Source: an uncultured Dialister sp. (lineage in GTDB: Bacteria; Bacillota; Negativicutes; Veillonellales; Dialisteraceae). From it: 16,218 nt of DNA. The notes under the pieces were generated by a model. The model searched no databases. It was not told the origin of the DNA and saw only the letters and a program-made list of their open reading frames with translations. Position numbers and translations under genes: made by a program. Numbering within the stretch: the stretch's first letter is position 1; every line of letters begins with the position of its first letter. The stretch lies in NCBI GenBank assembly GCA_900759415.1, contig CAAEVC010000149.1, positions 1-16,218 of the forward strand, in the 5' to 3' direction. Below, in pieces: positions 6,606-13,602 of this stretch.

Positions 6606-6878
6606 TTATTTCTTTCCTTCCATCATCTGACGGATTCTTTCTCTTCTTCTTCTTGCCGCCTCTTCATCTACCACGATGCGATGGCCGGTATTCATGACGA
6701 ATACTTTCTGCCGGGGTGCTGCCACTTTCTTTACGCCGTAGACAGAGTAGTCGAAGCCGCCGCCTAAGGAGCAGCTGGCACAGTCTCTTCCTGTACTGCC
6801 CCGCCACATGGTGTAGATGCTGTATAAGAACCAGGCGGCAATGAGTGCTGTGATGAGAATGGTAAGTAAAGTACTCAT
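6606..6878 (-). CDS. Small single-pass membrane protein with a CASC motif
   Basis: This 90-residue protein has one N-terminal membrane segment (about residues 3-25, MSTLLTILITALIAAWFLYS), then RDCASCS (Cys33, Cys36) just past the membrane, a soluble middle part, and a very basic tail (EEAARRRRERIRQMM). A single helix followed by CxxC resembles the small FeoB-associated cysteine-rich membrane proteins, but the tail is longer and no feoB is near, so no function is assigned. The start is well supported: AAAGGAGG lies 4 nt before the ATG and a consensus-like promoter lies just upstream. It is followed by a terminator at 6502-6533, so it is probably monocistronic. Confidence 0.8.
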   Translation of the reverse strand: MSTLLTILITALIAAWFLYSIYTMWRGSTGRDCASCSLGGGFDYSVYGVKKVAAPRQKVFVMNTGHRIVVDEEAARRRRERIRQMMEGKK

Positions 6879-6903
6879 AGAACCTCCTTTATATGTCTGT
6901 CTT

Positions 6904-6933
6904 ATTATACCCCATGGCTAAATATTTCGGCAA
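6904..6933 (-). promoter_or_regulatory. Promoter of the 90-residue membrane protein gene
   Basis: On the minus strand TTGCCG (6928-6933), an 18-nt spacer and a perfect TATAAT (6904-6909) place the start near 6897, about 20 nt before the ATG. It lies in the 89-nt gap after the TSUP gene. Confidence 0.7.
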
Positions 6934-6945
6934 TATTTAAATTCA

Positions 6946-6963
6946 CTTTCGATGTACCGAAAG
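6946..6963 (-). terminator. Weak terminator-like hairpin after the TSUP gene
   Basis: CTTTCG/CGAAAG forms a 6-bp stem with a 6-nt loop five bases past the TSUP stop. The following sequence (TGAATTTAAATATT) is AT-rich but has no clear T run. Confidence 0.35.
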
Positions 6964-6967
6964 GGCA

Positions 6968-7705
6968 TCAGATGAGAATCATGCTGCCTGCGGCGAGAAG
7001 AAGTCCATAGGTAAGGCGGTTGAACATTTTCTGATTGATCATATGATGGATTTTATTTCCCAGATAGATAGCAACGACGAGGGGGATGACACCAAGGATG
7101 AGGAGTTCAAGAAATTCTGTATTGTAGAGTCCCTTTTCATAATCGTTGAACATGAGGACCATGTTCAGGATGGACCATACAGCAGCCACGTTGGCACGGA
7201 AGGAATCTTTATCACGGAAGGTAGAAACGAGATAGACTACGAGGAGTGCGCCGCCGGAAGCAAACATGCCATGGATAACACCAGCACCGAGTAGGACCGG
7301 AATAGCAATCCAGTTTGGCAAGTCGGAAGCAGACTGTTTGAAGATGAGGCTCTTCAGAGCGACTGCCACAATGATGCCTCCATAGAGAGGAACGAGGATA
7401 TGAGGATTGACCACATTGTAAAGGTGGATGCCGATACCCATGCCTACCAGCATGAAGATGACGATGCGGGCCAGTTCTTTGATGTTGATGTATTTCCGGT
7501 TCTGAATCATGAGGAAGACACAGACCATCCAGCAGATGACATTGATAACTGCCTTGGCCATATCCGGTCCATATAGAAGGATAGTGGGAGGAATAGAAAG
7601 CATAACCCCTGCAAATCCTGTCAGAGCCTGCACAATGTTGGAAATAAATACGGCCACCATGAAGAGGGCAAATTTTGCAAAAGCCGGAAGCATCATTAAG
7701 TCCAT
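6968..7705 (-). CDS. TSUP-family (TauE/SafE) membrane transporter
   Basis: This 245-residue, strongly hydrophobic protein has about seven to eight predicted membrane segments. It shows the two-half layout of the TSUP family: an N-terminal half starting near ISNIVQALTGFAGVMLSIPP and a second half starting near GAGVIHGMFASGGALLVVYL, both with the small-residue signatures of the family. Members move organosulfonates, sulfite or other small anions; the substrate here cannot be read from sequence. The neighbouring lar operon needs sulfur, but there is no direct evidence for a link. The start ATG (7703-7705) has a weak site (GGTGA). A TATAAT lies about 50 nt upstream. Confidence 0.87.
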   Translation of the reverse strand: MDLMMLPAFAKFALFMVAVFISNIVQALTGFAGVMLSIPPTILLYGPDMAKAVINVICWMVCVFLMIQNRKYINIKELARIVIFMLVGMGIGIHLYNVVNPHILVPLYGGIIVAVALKSLIFKQSASDLPNWIAIPVLLGAGVIHGMFASGGALLVVYLVSTFRDKDSFRANVAAVWSILNMVLMFNDYEKGLYNTEFLELLILGVIPLVVAIYLGNKIHHMINQKMFNRLTYGLLLAAGSMILI

Positions 7706-7757
7706 AAGATCACCACATTTCTTTCTGCGATTTCCCGCTCAAATTTTTGATGGAAAC

Positions 7758-7763
7758 ATTATA
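7758..7763 (-). promoter_or_regulatory. Candidate -10 of the TSUP gene
   Basis: TATAAT on the minus strand would start transcription near 7751, about 45 nt before the ATG. No convincing -35 is seen at 16-18 nt; the region upstream holds a small CCCG/CGGG inverted repeat. Confidence 0.4.
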
Positions 7764-8100
7764 ACCCCGGTTTTTCGGGAAAATGGGCTTTTTCTTATTC
7801 TCTATGAATCTATCTAATTACATCATAGGAAGTAAGTGTATCTATGCTATCCTGTAATCTTTAAAATCTTACTCTAGTATTCTCTAAAATCATAATGGTG
7901 ACTCTATATGCATTTTTATTATATACGATAAAATCTGGTTTTTTCATTTCCTCCATTTCCCTCTTCTCATCTTTCCCTGTATAAAGCAGATTTCCAGGAC
8001 TTTCAAAAGCCCTTGATATAGAACTCTTCTATATGCATATGAAGATAGATTGGTACCTCTTGACAGGATTTTTATTTTGCAAAATTTCCTCCTTATTTTG
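7764..8100. other. AT-rich intergenic region between divergent genes
   Basis: This is the gap between the divergently transcribed TSUP and YbjN-like genes. I see no gene in it. It is AT-rich and pyrimidine-rich on the plus strand. The 10-mer CTATATGCAT occurs twice (7904-7913 and 8029-8038). TTGACA occurs at 8060-8065 without a good -10 at normal spacing. Confidence 0.5.
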
Positions 8101-8138
8101 TATATTTCATGTATTTCTCTCTGCTCATCCTGTATAAT
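8077..8138 (+). promoter_or_regulatory. Candidate promoters of the YbjN-like gene
   Basis: Two possibilities are visible. One is TTGCAA (8077-8082), an 18-nt spacer and TATATT (8101-8106). The other is a perfect TATAAT at 8133-8138 with a poor -35. The second would start near 8145, which favours translation from 8181 rather than from the in-frame ATG at 8109. Confidence 0.5.
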
Positions 8139-8180
8139 AAGTACATATATATTTCTTATGCTTTGCAGAAAGGTTTGACT

Positions 8181-8678
8181 ATGGCTGACAATAATTTATT
8201 TCCTCACGGAAATCATACAAAGAATGTAAAAGCAGATATGTTTGAAGAGTATACGAAGAAGGAAGGGCTCAATTTCTTCCGCCGTCAGGATACTCATGAT
8301 GCTTTCGATACTACGGTCTTCATGACCGCTCTTCCCGCCGGAAAGTCCCACAAACTGGTGGCTGCGGTGATTACAAATAACAGTCTGTACATCCTGATAC
8401 GCATCCATCTGGGTACTGCGCCGAAAGGACCGGCAAGAAAAACTCTTCTTGCCTATCTCAATGATCTCAATGCCCATCATGCCACTTTCAAATATATTAT
8501 CGGGGAAGACGAGAATGTGTTCCTTGATACTGCCATCACTACAAGGGCAGAGAGGTTTGACCCGGAAGTGGTACGCTCTGCGCTGAACATACTGGTGTAC
8601 CATCTGGGAGAGACCTACGATGATCTGGTCCGCCGGCTGGCTAAAGCAGGAGATGAGACCGACGGATTTTCATTATAA
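8181..8678 (+). CDS. YbjN-like domain protein
   Basis: This 165-residue soluble protein resembles the YbjN family, which has a fold like type III secretion chaperones and no known enzymatic activity. Visible features are an alternating beta region (FDTTVFMTAL, KLVAAVITNNSLYILIRIHLG), a helix with LLAYLNDLNAHHATFKYII, and a C-terminal helix (RSALNILVYHLGETYDDLVRRL) typical of the family. The frame extends upstream to an ATG at 8109, but the ATG at 8181 is preferred: AGAAAGG lies 7 nt before it and a TATAAT lies between the two. It has its own terminator. Function unknown; members are described as regulators or chaperone-like. Confidence 0.78.
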   Translation: MADNNLFPHGNHTKNVKADMFEEYTKKEGLNFFRRQDTHDAFDTTVFMTALPAGKSHKLVAAVITNNSLYILIRIHLGTAPKGPARKTLLAYLNDLNAHHATFKYIIGEDENVFLDTAITTRAERFDPEVVRSALNILVYHLGETYDDLVRRLAKAGDETDGFSL

Positions 8679-8682
8679 CCGG

Positions 8683-8709
8683 AAAACGGCAGACATCTGT
8701 CGTTTTTTT
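8683..8709 (+). terminator. Terminator after the YbjN-like gene
   Basis: A 10-bp stem (AAAACGGCAG/CTGTCGTTTT, one G-T pair) with loop ACAT ends in seven T. It lies only 17 nt before the deformylase ATG, so downstream expression needs read-through or a promoter inside the YbjN-like gene. Confidence 0.8.
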
Positions 8710-8726
8710 ATGATAAAGGAGAGTCT

Positions 8727-9140
8727 ATGATCCGCCCTATTGTTAAAGATATTTTCTTTTTGGGAAGAAAGGCTGAGAAGGCTGACCGGAAGGATGCTTC
8801 CTGGGGAAAAGATCTGCTGGACACCCTTCGTTTCCACAAGAACCACTGCGTAGGACTTGCAGGAAATATGATCGGCTGCACGAAGGCAGTGATTGCCATC
8901 ATGGATAAGGATATCCCCATGGTCATGTATAATCCGGTGATTACGAAGGTATCTTCTGAAACTTACGAAACGGAAGAGGGATGCCTCTCTCTTGAAGGAA
9001 GAAGGCCCTGCACCCGCCATAGGTGGATCGAGGTTTCCTATGAAGATGAAAAATTCCGGAAGAAGAAAAAGCGGTTCTCCGGATTCACCGCTGAAATCAT
9101 CGAGCATGAAACAGACCATCTGCAGGGCATCCTCATCTGA
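8727..9140 (+). CDS. def: Short, divergent peptide deformylase
   Basis: Peptide deformylase removes the formyl group from the first methionine of new proteins, using a metal bound by one Cys and two His. The protein is 137 residues, shorter than housekeeping deformylases (about 150-190). Motif II EGCLS (residues 84-88) and motif III HETDH (127-131) are intact, so metal ligands and the catalytic Glu are present. Motif I reads GLAGNMIG (43-50) instead of the usual GxGLAAPQ, with Asn where the conserved Gln is expected. This resembles the short second deformylase of streptococci and enterococci (GMAANMIG). It may be a paralog rather than the main enzyme. AAAGGAG precedes the ATG. It heads a four-gene run on the plus strand. 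Confidence 0.9.
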   Translation: MIRPIVKDIFFLGRKAEKADRKDASWGKDLLDTLRFHKNHCVGLAGNMIGCTKAVIAIMDKDIPMVMYNPVITKVSSETYETEEGCLSLEGRRPCTRHRWIEVSYEDEKFRKKKKRFSGFTAEIIEHETDHLQGILI

Positions 9141-9180
9141 TTACCTCCTGCTTCCTGTTACACCATAGAGAAAGGATATT

Positions 9181-10212
9181 ATGAATATTACAATACTGGG
9201 AGAGAACAGCACCGCTCTGGCGGCAGCCTCCTATTTTGATTTACAGAAAATTCCCTATAAATTATTTGTCAGTGATGAGAAGAAAAAAGATGTGTGGAAC
9301 AAATCGCCCCTCAAGGTGAAAGGAAAGATAGAGACCTCTCTCTACCTTCCGCTCATCACCAGCTGGAAAGGGGCTGTGGATTACGGCGATGTGATCCTCA
9401 TCTGTTCTCATCCTGTGGATTATGAAAAGGTGGTAGAAGAAGCGGCACCCCTCCTTCATGAAGGGCAGACTCTTCTTTTCATGAATGGATACTGGGGTGC
9501 CATCAAAGCATTCCGCATCCTTTCAAGAATGAAAATGCCGCCTCTTACGATTGCAGAAACTGCCAGCATGCCCTGGATAGCAGAACTTTCTGAGGATTTC
9601 AAAGTTCTTGATTTCCGGGGTATGGAAGAGAATGTGGGTTATGCATCTATGGGGGATGAAAAGAATCTGAGTGATCTTCTCCATCAGATGTTCCAGAAAG
9701 TGAGCCGGGTATCCAATCCTGCGGCTGCTTCCCTTTCCAATACGGACCCCATCCTCTATGTGCCATCCTGTTTCTTCCATCTCCCTGCGATCGAGAAGGG
9801 CGAAGATCTCCTTCTCTTCCAGGGACTGACACCGAAGATGGCATCCTACATAGAATCCTGCGATAATGAAAGGATGGCAGTGGCCAAGGCGCTTTCCATC
9901 AATCTTTCCGTCGGTCTTCTGGATATGCTGAATTCTTCCCTGAAGGAAAAGAAAAATTCTCTCTATGAGGCCATCAGGGAAAATCCGGTGCTCAAAGATA
10001 TGAAAGGGCCGAAAGGACTTGATGCTTCCTGTTTCTCCAGGGATCTTTACTGCGGCCTGGCAGGCCTTCGGGATCTGGCGGACATGATGCATGTGGAAAC
10101 GCCTCATATCCAGAGCCTTGTTTCCACCCTTTCCCTCTATCTTGGCAAGCCCTGTCTTCCTTTCCTGACACCTAAGGACCTCCGGGCGATTAAAATGGTG
10201 AAATCATTCTGA
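9181..10212 (+). CDS. Opine/octopine dehydrogenase-like NAD(P)-binding protein
   Basis: The N terminus (MNITILGENSTALAAASYFD) is a Rossmann-type beta-alpha-beta, followed by a strand with VILICSHPVDYEKVVEEAAPLL and MNGYWGA, as in the octopine/nopaline dehydrogenase superfamily. The second half (about residues 170-340) is mainly helical, like the octopine dehydrogenase C-terminal domain, and contains FFHLPAIEKG, a candidate position for the catalytic His. The glycine motif GENSTA departs from the usual GxGxxG. Opine dehydrogenases join an amino acid to a 2-oxo acid by reductive amination; the substrate is unknown here. GAAAGG lies before the ATG. It starts 40 nt after the deformylase and ends 12 nt before the secreted protein. 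Confidence 0.62.
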   Translation: MNITILGENSTALAAASYFDLQKIPYKLFVSDEKKKDVWNKSPLKVKGKIETSLYLPLITSWKGAVDYGDVILICSHPVDYEKVVEEAAPLLHEGQTLLFMNGYWGAIKAFRILSRMKMPPLTIAETASMPWIAELSEDFKVLDFRGMEENVGYASMGDEKNLSDLLHQMFQKVSRVSNPAAASLSNTDPILYVPSCFFHLPAIEKGEDLLLFQGLTPKMASYIESCDNERMAVAKALSINLSVGLLDMLNSSLKEKKNSLYEAIRENPVLKDMKGPKGLDASCFSRDLYCGLAGLRDLADMMHVETPHIQSLVSTLSLYLGKPCLPFLTPKDLRAIKMVKSF

Positions 10213-10224
10213 GAGGAGATTTCT

Positions 10225-10959
10225 ATGAAGAAATTATGGACTATGGCACTGGCCCTCTGCCTCCTTGGCGGCGGCGCTGCCTTCTCTGCCAACTGGATCG
10301 ATCTGCCTGGACAGACAGGCATGAAAATGGACACCGATTCTTATGTGGACAGCGGTCTCCGCTCTTCCTTTGTATTTGAAATCCAGCTCAACGGAAAGAC
10401 CACCCTTTCTACCATTGAATTTGACCGGGAAAATAAAACATACCGCATCCTGGATTCCAGGGTGCTTGATGCCGATGGCAAAGTGGAAGAGAAAGAGACC
10501 TATCAGCAGGATGAAATCTGGGACAAAGTGACACCCCATTCTTTCGGCATGAACCTTTACACCCACTTCGTAGAAAATCCGCTCCCCCGTTTCACAAATC
10601 CCGACTGGGTCACTTTATATACGGAAAAATCCATCCGTTATCAAGGGAGCAGCTATGCGGTGGAAAGAAATACCATTTCTTACAAAAACGGCTATGCCAC
10701 TTTCTGGCTCCGCCTCTCCTATCCTGAGAAGGATAAAGATTTCTCCTCTGCTATTTTCCATGTGAAGATGGATGTGCCAAACAAAAGGATCCAGAGCCTT
10801 TCCATGACCACCTATGATTATGAAGGCCACGTAAGAAGCCATGGCGCCGGCGCCAGAGTGTGGGAAAAGATTTCCCCTGATACTCCCATGGATAAGATCC
10901 ATGATTATATCAATCAGGAGCTCCTCGCCGGCCGCATCCATATGAATTCCTCTCTATAG
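10225..10959 (+). CDS. Secreted protein with two copies of a surface-adhesin E-like domain
   Basis: This 244-residue protein has a Sec signal peptide (MKKLWTMALALCLLGGGAAFSA, cleavage about residue 22, no lipobox). The mature part looks duplicated. Each half starts with a tryptophan (NWIDL; DWVTL), has alternating strands, and ends alike: first half KTYRILDSRVLDADGKV ... IWDKVTPHS, second half KRIQSLSMTTYDYEGHV ... VWEKISPDT. The W-start, D/Y-rich and WE/DKxxP-end pattern resembles small surface-adhesin E-like secreted proteins common in Negativicutes, but I cannot name it firmly. Likely periplasmic or surface-exposed. AGAGGAGA overlaps the stop of the preceding gene, so it is in an operon with it. 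Confidence 0.7.
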   Translation: MKKLWTMALALCLLGGGAAFSANWIDLPGQTGMKMDTDSYVDSGLRSSFVFEIQLNGKTTLSTIEFDRENKTYRILDSRVLDADGKVEEKETYQQDEIWDKVTPHSFGMNLYTHFVENPLPRFTNPDWVTLYTEKSIRYQGSSYAVERNTISYKNGYATFWLRLSYPEKDKDFSSAIFHVKMDVPNKRIQSLSMTTYDYEGHVRSHGAGARVWEKISPDTPMDKIHDYINQELLAGRIHMNSSL

Positions 10960-10967
10960 GTGATACG

Positions 10968-11768
10968 ATGATTCGAATCTATGCGCATACAGAAAATGAA
11001 GAAGAATCCCAGAAGGCCTACGAAGCCTATCTCACCTCTTCCATTCCGGAAAAAGGATGGATCGTCATCGAAGGCCCCCGGCTCTTCCTCCTTCATGAAA
11101 GACCGCCCATCCTTCAGGGAGAAGCTTTTCCGGTAATGGATGGACCGGTGGATTTCCTCTACACTTCCATCTCCGAAGAAAAAGGGAGAGCTGCCTATCA
11201 GGCCTTCCTCTCAGGCCGCCGCCTTCCTGCAGGAAGCGGAATCGCTGCCGGAGAAAATATGGTCATCGCCTTTTCTCCTGATGAAATGGAAATGGACCTT
11301 GGGAAAATGGAAATCTACCACCTTCCCTTCGACCCGCTGGAAGAAGTGCTCACCCCGCAGGAAGCGGCGAAAATTTACCACGCCGATGCGAAACGGATCC
11401 AGTCGGACTGCGAAAGAGCGTACGAAGGAAAACTCTTCCGCATCGATGAAGTACGGCCATCAGGAAATACATGGCTCATACTGAAAAGTGCGGCCGACAG
11501 GGTCTACAAACAGGAAGAGTCCGCCGGTCCTTTCCTGAATCCCCTCCTTCTTGTCTTCTCTACTATTGAAGCGGCAAAGATATGGAACCGGGACAGCGGC
11601 GTCGTCAGAAGCGCCGCTGCCGGTGCCGGCCACGCAGCTGCCCGGATGCAGGACGGTGACCGGAGAAAATCAGGCCGCACCTGGCTCGTCACCCGGGATG
11701 CCATGGACCGCCTCTTCGGCCAGGCCATGCCCCAGATGATGAAAATGTCCATGAAGAATATATATTGA
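10968..11768 (+). CDS. Protein with duplicated N-terminal module and two HTH-like modules
   Basis: The 266-residue protein shows two tandem duplications. N-terminal modules: residues about 2-46 (YAHTENEEESQKAYEAYL ... GWIVIEGPRLFLL) and about 62-106 (YTSISEEKGRAAYQAFL ... GIAAGENMVIAFS). C-terminal modules: about 127-181 (LTPQEAAKIYHADAKRIQ ... RPSGNTWLILKSAADRVY) and about 196-251 (FSTIEAAKIWNRDSGVVR ... RKSGRTWLVTRDAMDRLF). The C-terminal units resemble small excisionase-like helix-turn-helix domains (EAA-helix, turn, RKSGRTWLVT wing), so DNA binding is possible. No catalytic motif is seen. It starts 8 nt after the secreted protein gene with AGGTGA before the ATG, and is the last gene before a strong terminator. 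Confidence 0.68.
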   Translation: MIRIYAHTENEEESQKAYEAYLTSSIPEKGWIVIEGPRLFLLHERPPILQGEAFPVMDGPVDFLYTSISEEKGRAAYQAFLSGRRLPAGSGIAAGENMVIAFSPDEMEMDLGKMEIYHLPFDPLEEVLTPQEAAKIYHADAKRIQSDCERAYEGKLFRIDEVRPSGNTWLILKSAADRVYKQEESAGPFLNPLLLVFSTIEAAKIWNRDSGVVRSAAAGAGHAAARMQDGDRRKSGRTWLVTRDAMDRLFGQAMPQMMKMSMKNIY

Positions 11769-11818
11769 ACGGCCCCGATCCCCGAGAAGGAGACCGGCAG
11801 AGCCGATGAGTATGAATG

Positions 11819-11841
11819 GGACCTCGAAAGAGGTCCTTTTT
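11819..11841 (+). terminator. Terminator of the def-to-HTH gene run
   Basis: A perfect 7-bp stem GGACCTC/GAGGTCC with GAAA loop is followed by five T. It lies about 50 nt past the last stop codon. Confidence 0.92.
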
Positions 11842-11849
11842 GATTTCAC

Positions 11850-11898
11850 TAACGGCGCTGACGGTTTACTGCCCTTAAGGGCAGTAGAGTTGAGAGTT
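11850..11898 (+). repeat. Interspersed repeat module 1, copy B, with GAGTTGAGAGTT tail
   Basis: TAACGGCGCTGACGG is followed by a perfect 18-nt palindrome ACTGCCCTTAAGGGCAGT (11868-11885) and then GAGTTGAGAGTT. It is the counterpart of 6200-6265. The palindrome could form a hairpin in RNA on either strand. Confidence 0.6.
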
Positions 11899-11968
11899 AA
11901 GTTGTAAGATTTGAGAGAAGGTATCAGCTTCTCCGATGAGTATATAAAAGACAGAGTTGAATCTGTTT

Positions 11969-12201
11969 CATTAGCGGCGCTGACGACTTAAATAAAGTGC
12001 ATGGCAAAAAAATTTTCTGGCATGTCCCCCTCCAGCAACGTTCCCCAGGTGAAAGCGAAGCTTTCTGAGGGAGCCCAGATTAGGAGTCGGCTCCGCCGAT
12101 AACATAAATTTTAAAAATCTGACGATTTTCCCTTCGCGGGGCTTTTTGTACTCAAAACGGGACACTTCTGCCCTTATGGCAAAAGTGCAGCGCCGCTGAT
12201 G
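11969..12201 (+). mobile_element. MITE-like repeat with 14-bp terminal inverted repeats (copy B core)
   Basis: CATTAGCGGCGCTG (11969-11982) and its inverted counterpart CAGCGCCGCTGATG (12188-12201) match at 13 of 14 positions and bound 233 bp. Inside are module 2 (ACGACTTAAATAA at 11983-11995; CCCCCTCC box; GAAAGC-GAA-GCTTTC hairpin at 12051-12065; GGGAGCCCA and ATTA), a TCGGC/GCCGA hairpin (12087-12099), module 3 (12113-12129) and an inverted module-1 hairpin (12163-12187). There is no open frame of note and no clear target-site duplication. It sits in the gap before proA and ends about 55 nt before a candidate -10. It could be a non-autonomous transposon or a REP-like element. Confidence 0.45.
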
Positions 12202-12254
12202 ACCTCATGGCAACTTTCTCGCTTTCCCCAGTGGTGTAAAGTCTCTAAAAAGGG

Positions 12255-12260
12255 TACAAT
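12255..12260 (+). promoter_or_regulatory. Candidate -10 of proA
   Basis: TACAAT lies 28 nt before the proA ATG, giving a start near 12267. The -35 position (TGGTGT) is poor, so the promoter is tentative. Confidence 0.3.
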
Positions 12261-12288
12261 GAAAAGAAAGTATGTAAAGGAGACAGGT

Positions 12289-13569
12289 ATGAATATTCGA
12301 GAAGAAGCCAGGAAGATGAAGATGGCGGCTCCCCTGATGGCTGCCTCTTCCATTGAGAAGCGGAATGAAGGACTTAGAAATATCCTGAAGGCTCTGGAAG
12401 ATCACAGGGAAGAAATTTTTGAAGCCAATCACAAGGATCTGTCGCTGGCAGAGGAAAACCATGTGGCGCCTGCTGTGATGAAGCGTCTTAAGTTTGATGA
12501 AGGAAAGATGGCTGATGTGACAGGTTCACTGAAGAGTCTTCTCACTCTGGAGGATCCCGTCGGAAAAGTGACGCTGGACAGGGAGCTGGATGAAGGGCTC
12601 CGCCTCACCCGCATTACATGCCCCATCGGGGTCATCGGCGTCATTTTTGAAGCAAGGCCGGATGCACTGGTTCAGATTTCCTCTCTCTGCCTGAAGAGCG
12701 GTAACTGCGCCATCCTGAAGGGCGGGAAGGAAACGACTTACACAAACCGCATCCTCTTTACACTCATCAAAGAGGCAGCCATTTCTGCAGGACTTCCGGA
12801 GAACTGCCTCCTTCAGGCAGAGGCTCATAATGAAATCGATGAGCTCCTTTCCTGCCATGAATATGTGGACCTCCTCATTCCACGGGGTTCCAATGCATTC
12901 GTGCAGTACATCATGAGCCATACGAATATTCCTGTGCTTGGCCATGCAGACGGCGTATGCCATATCTATGTGGATGAAGATTACGATGAGAAGAAGGACA
13001 TCCCCATCATTGTGGACAGCAAGACCCAGTATACGGCTGCCTGCAATGCTGCTGAAACAGTGCTGATTCACCGGAAAATCGCTTCCCATTTCCTGCCTCT
13101 TCTGGCAAATGCCCTCCGCAAAGCAGGAGTGACCCTCCGGGGCGATAAGGAAGTGAATGAAATCACACCGGTTGAGCTCATCCCAGAAGGCGAAAGCTAT
13201 CACCGGGAATACGTGGATCTGATCATCACAGTGAAACTGGTGGACGATGTGGATGAAGCCATCGGTCATATCAATACCTATGGTTCCCATCATACAGACT
13301 GCATACTCACGGAAAACGAAGAGACCGCCCGCCGTTTCTTTGCACTTGTAGACTCTGCCGGTGTCTATCAGAATGTATCCACCCGATTTGCCGACGGTTT
13401 CCGCTATGGCTTCGGCGCAGAAGTAGGGATTTCCACATCCAAAATCCACGCCAGAGGCCCTGTAGGTCTTGAAGGACTGGTATCCTATAAATACCGCCTC
13501 ATCGGCAATGGCCAGATCGTAGGCGATTATGCAGAAGGAAGGAAATCCTTCCACTTCAAAGATTTATGA
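12289..13569 (+). CDS. proA: Gamma-glutamyl phosphate reductase (ProA)
   Basis: ProA reduces gamma-glutamyl phosphate to glutamate-5-semialdehyde with NADPH, the second step of proline synthesis. The 426-residue length is normal. Family segments are clear: CPIGVIGVIFEARPDALVQI (111-130), LKGGKE, IPRGSNAFVQYI, PVLGHADGVCHIYVDE, the catalytic Cys252 in QYTAACNAAETVL, and the C-terminal FGAEVGISTSKIHARGPVGL. The frame is open back to 12199, but the ATG at 12289 is chosen because AAAGGAG stands 6 nt before it and the family N terminus starts there. proB is not adjacent, unlike many proBA operons. A terminator follows directly. Confidence 0.97.
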   Translation: MNIREEARKMKMAAPLMAASSIEKRNEGLRNILKALEDHREEIFEANHKDLSLAEENHVAPAVMKRLKFDEGKMADVTGSLKSLLTLEDPVGKVTLDRELDEGLRLTRITCPIGVIGVIFEARPDALVQISSLCLKSGNCAILKGGKETTYTNRILFTLIKEAAISAGLPENCLLQAEAHNEIDELLSCHEYVDLLIPRGSNAFVQYIMSHTNIPVLGHADGVCHIYVDEDYDEKKDIPIIVDSKTQYTAACNAAETVLIHRKIASHFLPLLANALRKAGVTLRGDKEVNEITPVELIPEGESYHREYVDLIITVKLVDDVDEAIGHINTYGSHHTDCILTENEETARRFFALVDSAGVYQNVSTRFADGFRYGFGAEVGISTSKIHARGPVGLEGLVSYKYRLIGNGQIVGDYAEGRKSFHFKDL

Positions 13570-13574
13570 GAAGA

Positions 13575-13602
13575 GGGGCTGTGCAGGTACAGCCCCCCTT
13601 TT
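13575..13602 (+). terminator. Terminator of proA
   Basis: GGGGCTGT/ACAGCCCC (13575-13582 and 13589-13596) with a 6-nt loop is followed by CCTTTT. It starts 5 nt after the stop codon. Confidence 0.88.

Noticed and set aside
6105..6630. Several short open frames on both strands in the larE-upstream gap
   Set aside because: They cross the repeat hairpins, are not conserved in the second repeat copy, and lack ribosome sites.
8109..8180. 24-residue N-terminal extension of the YbjN-like protein
   Set aside because: A TATAAT lies inside it and a proper ribosome site precedes the ATG at 8181.
12526..13554. Minus-strand open frame of 342 codons
   Set aside because: It is the shadow of proA, whose motifs are unmistakable; the minus frame shows no family features.
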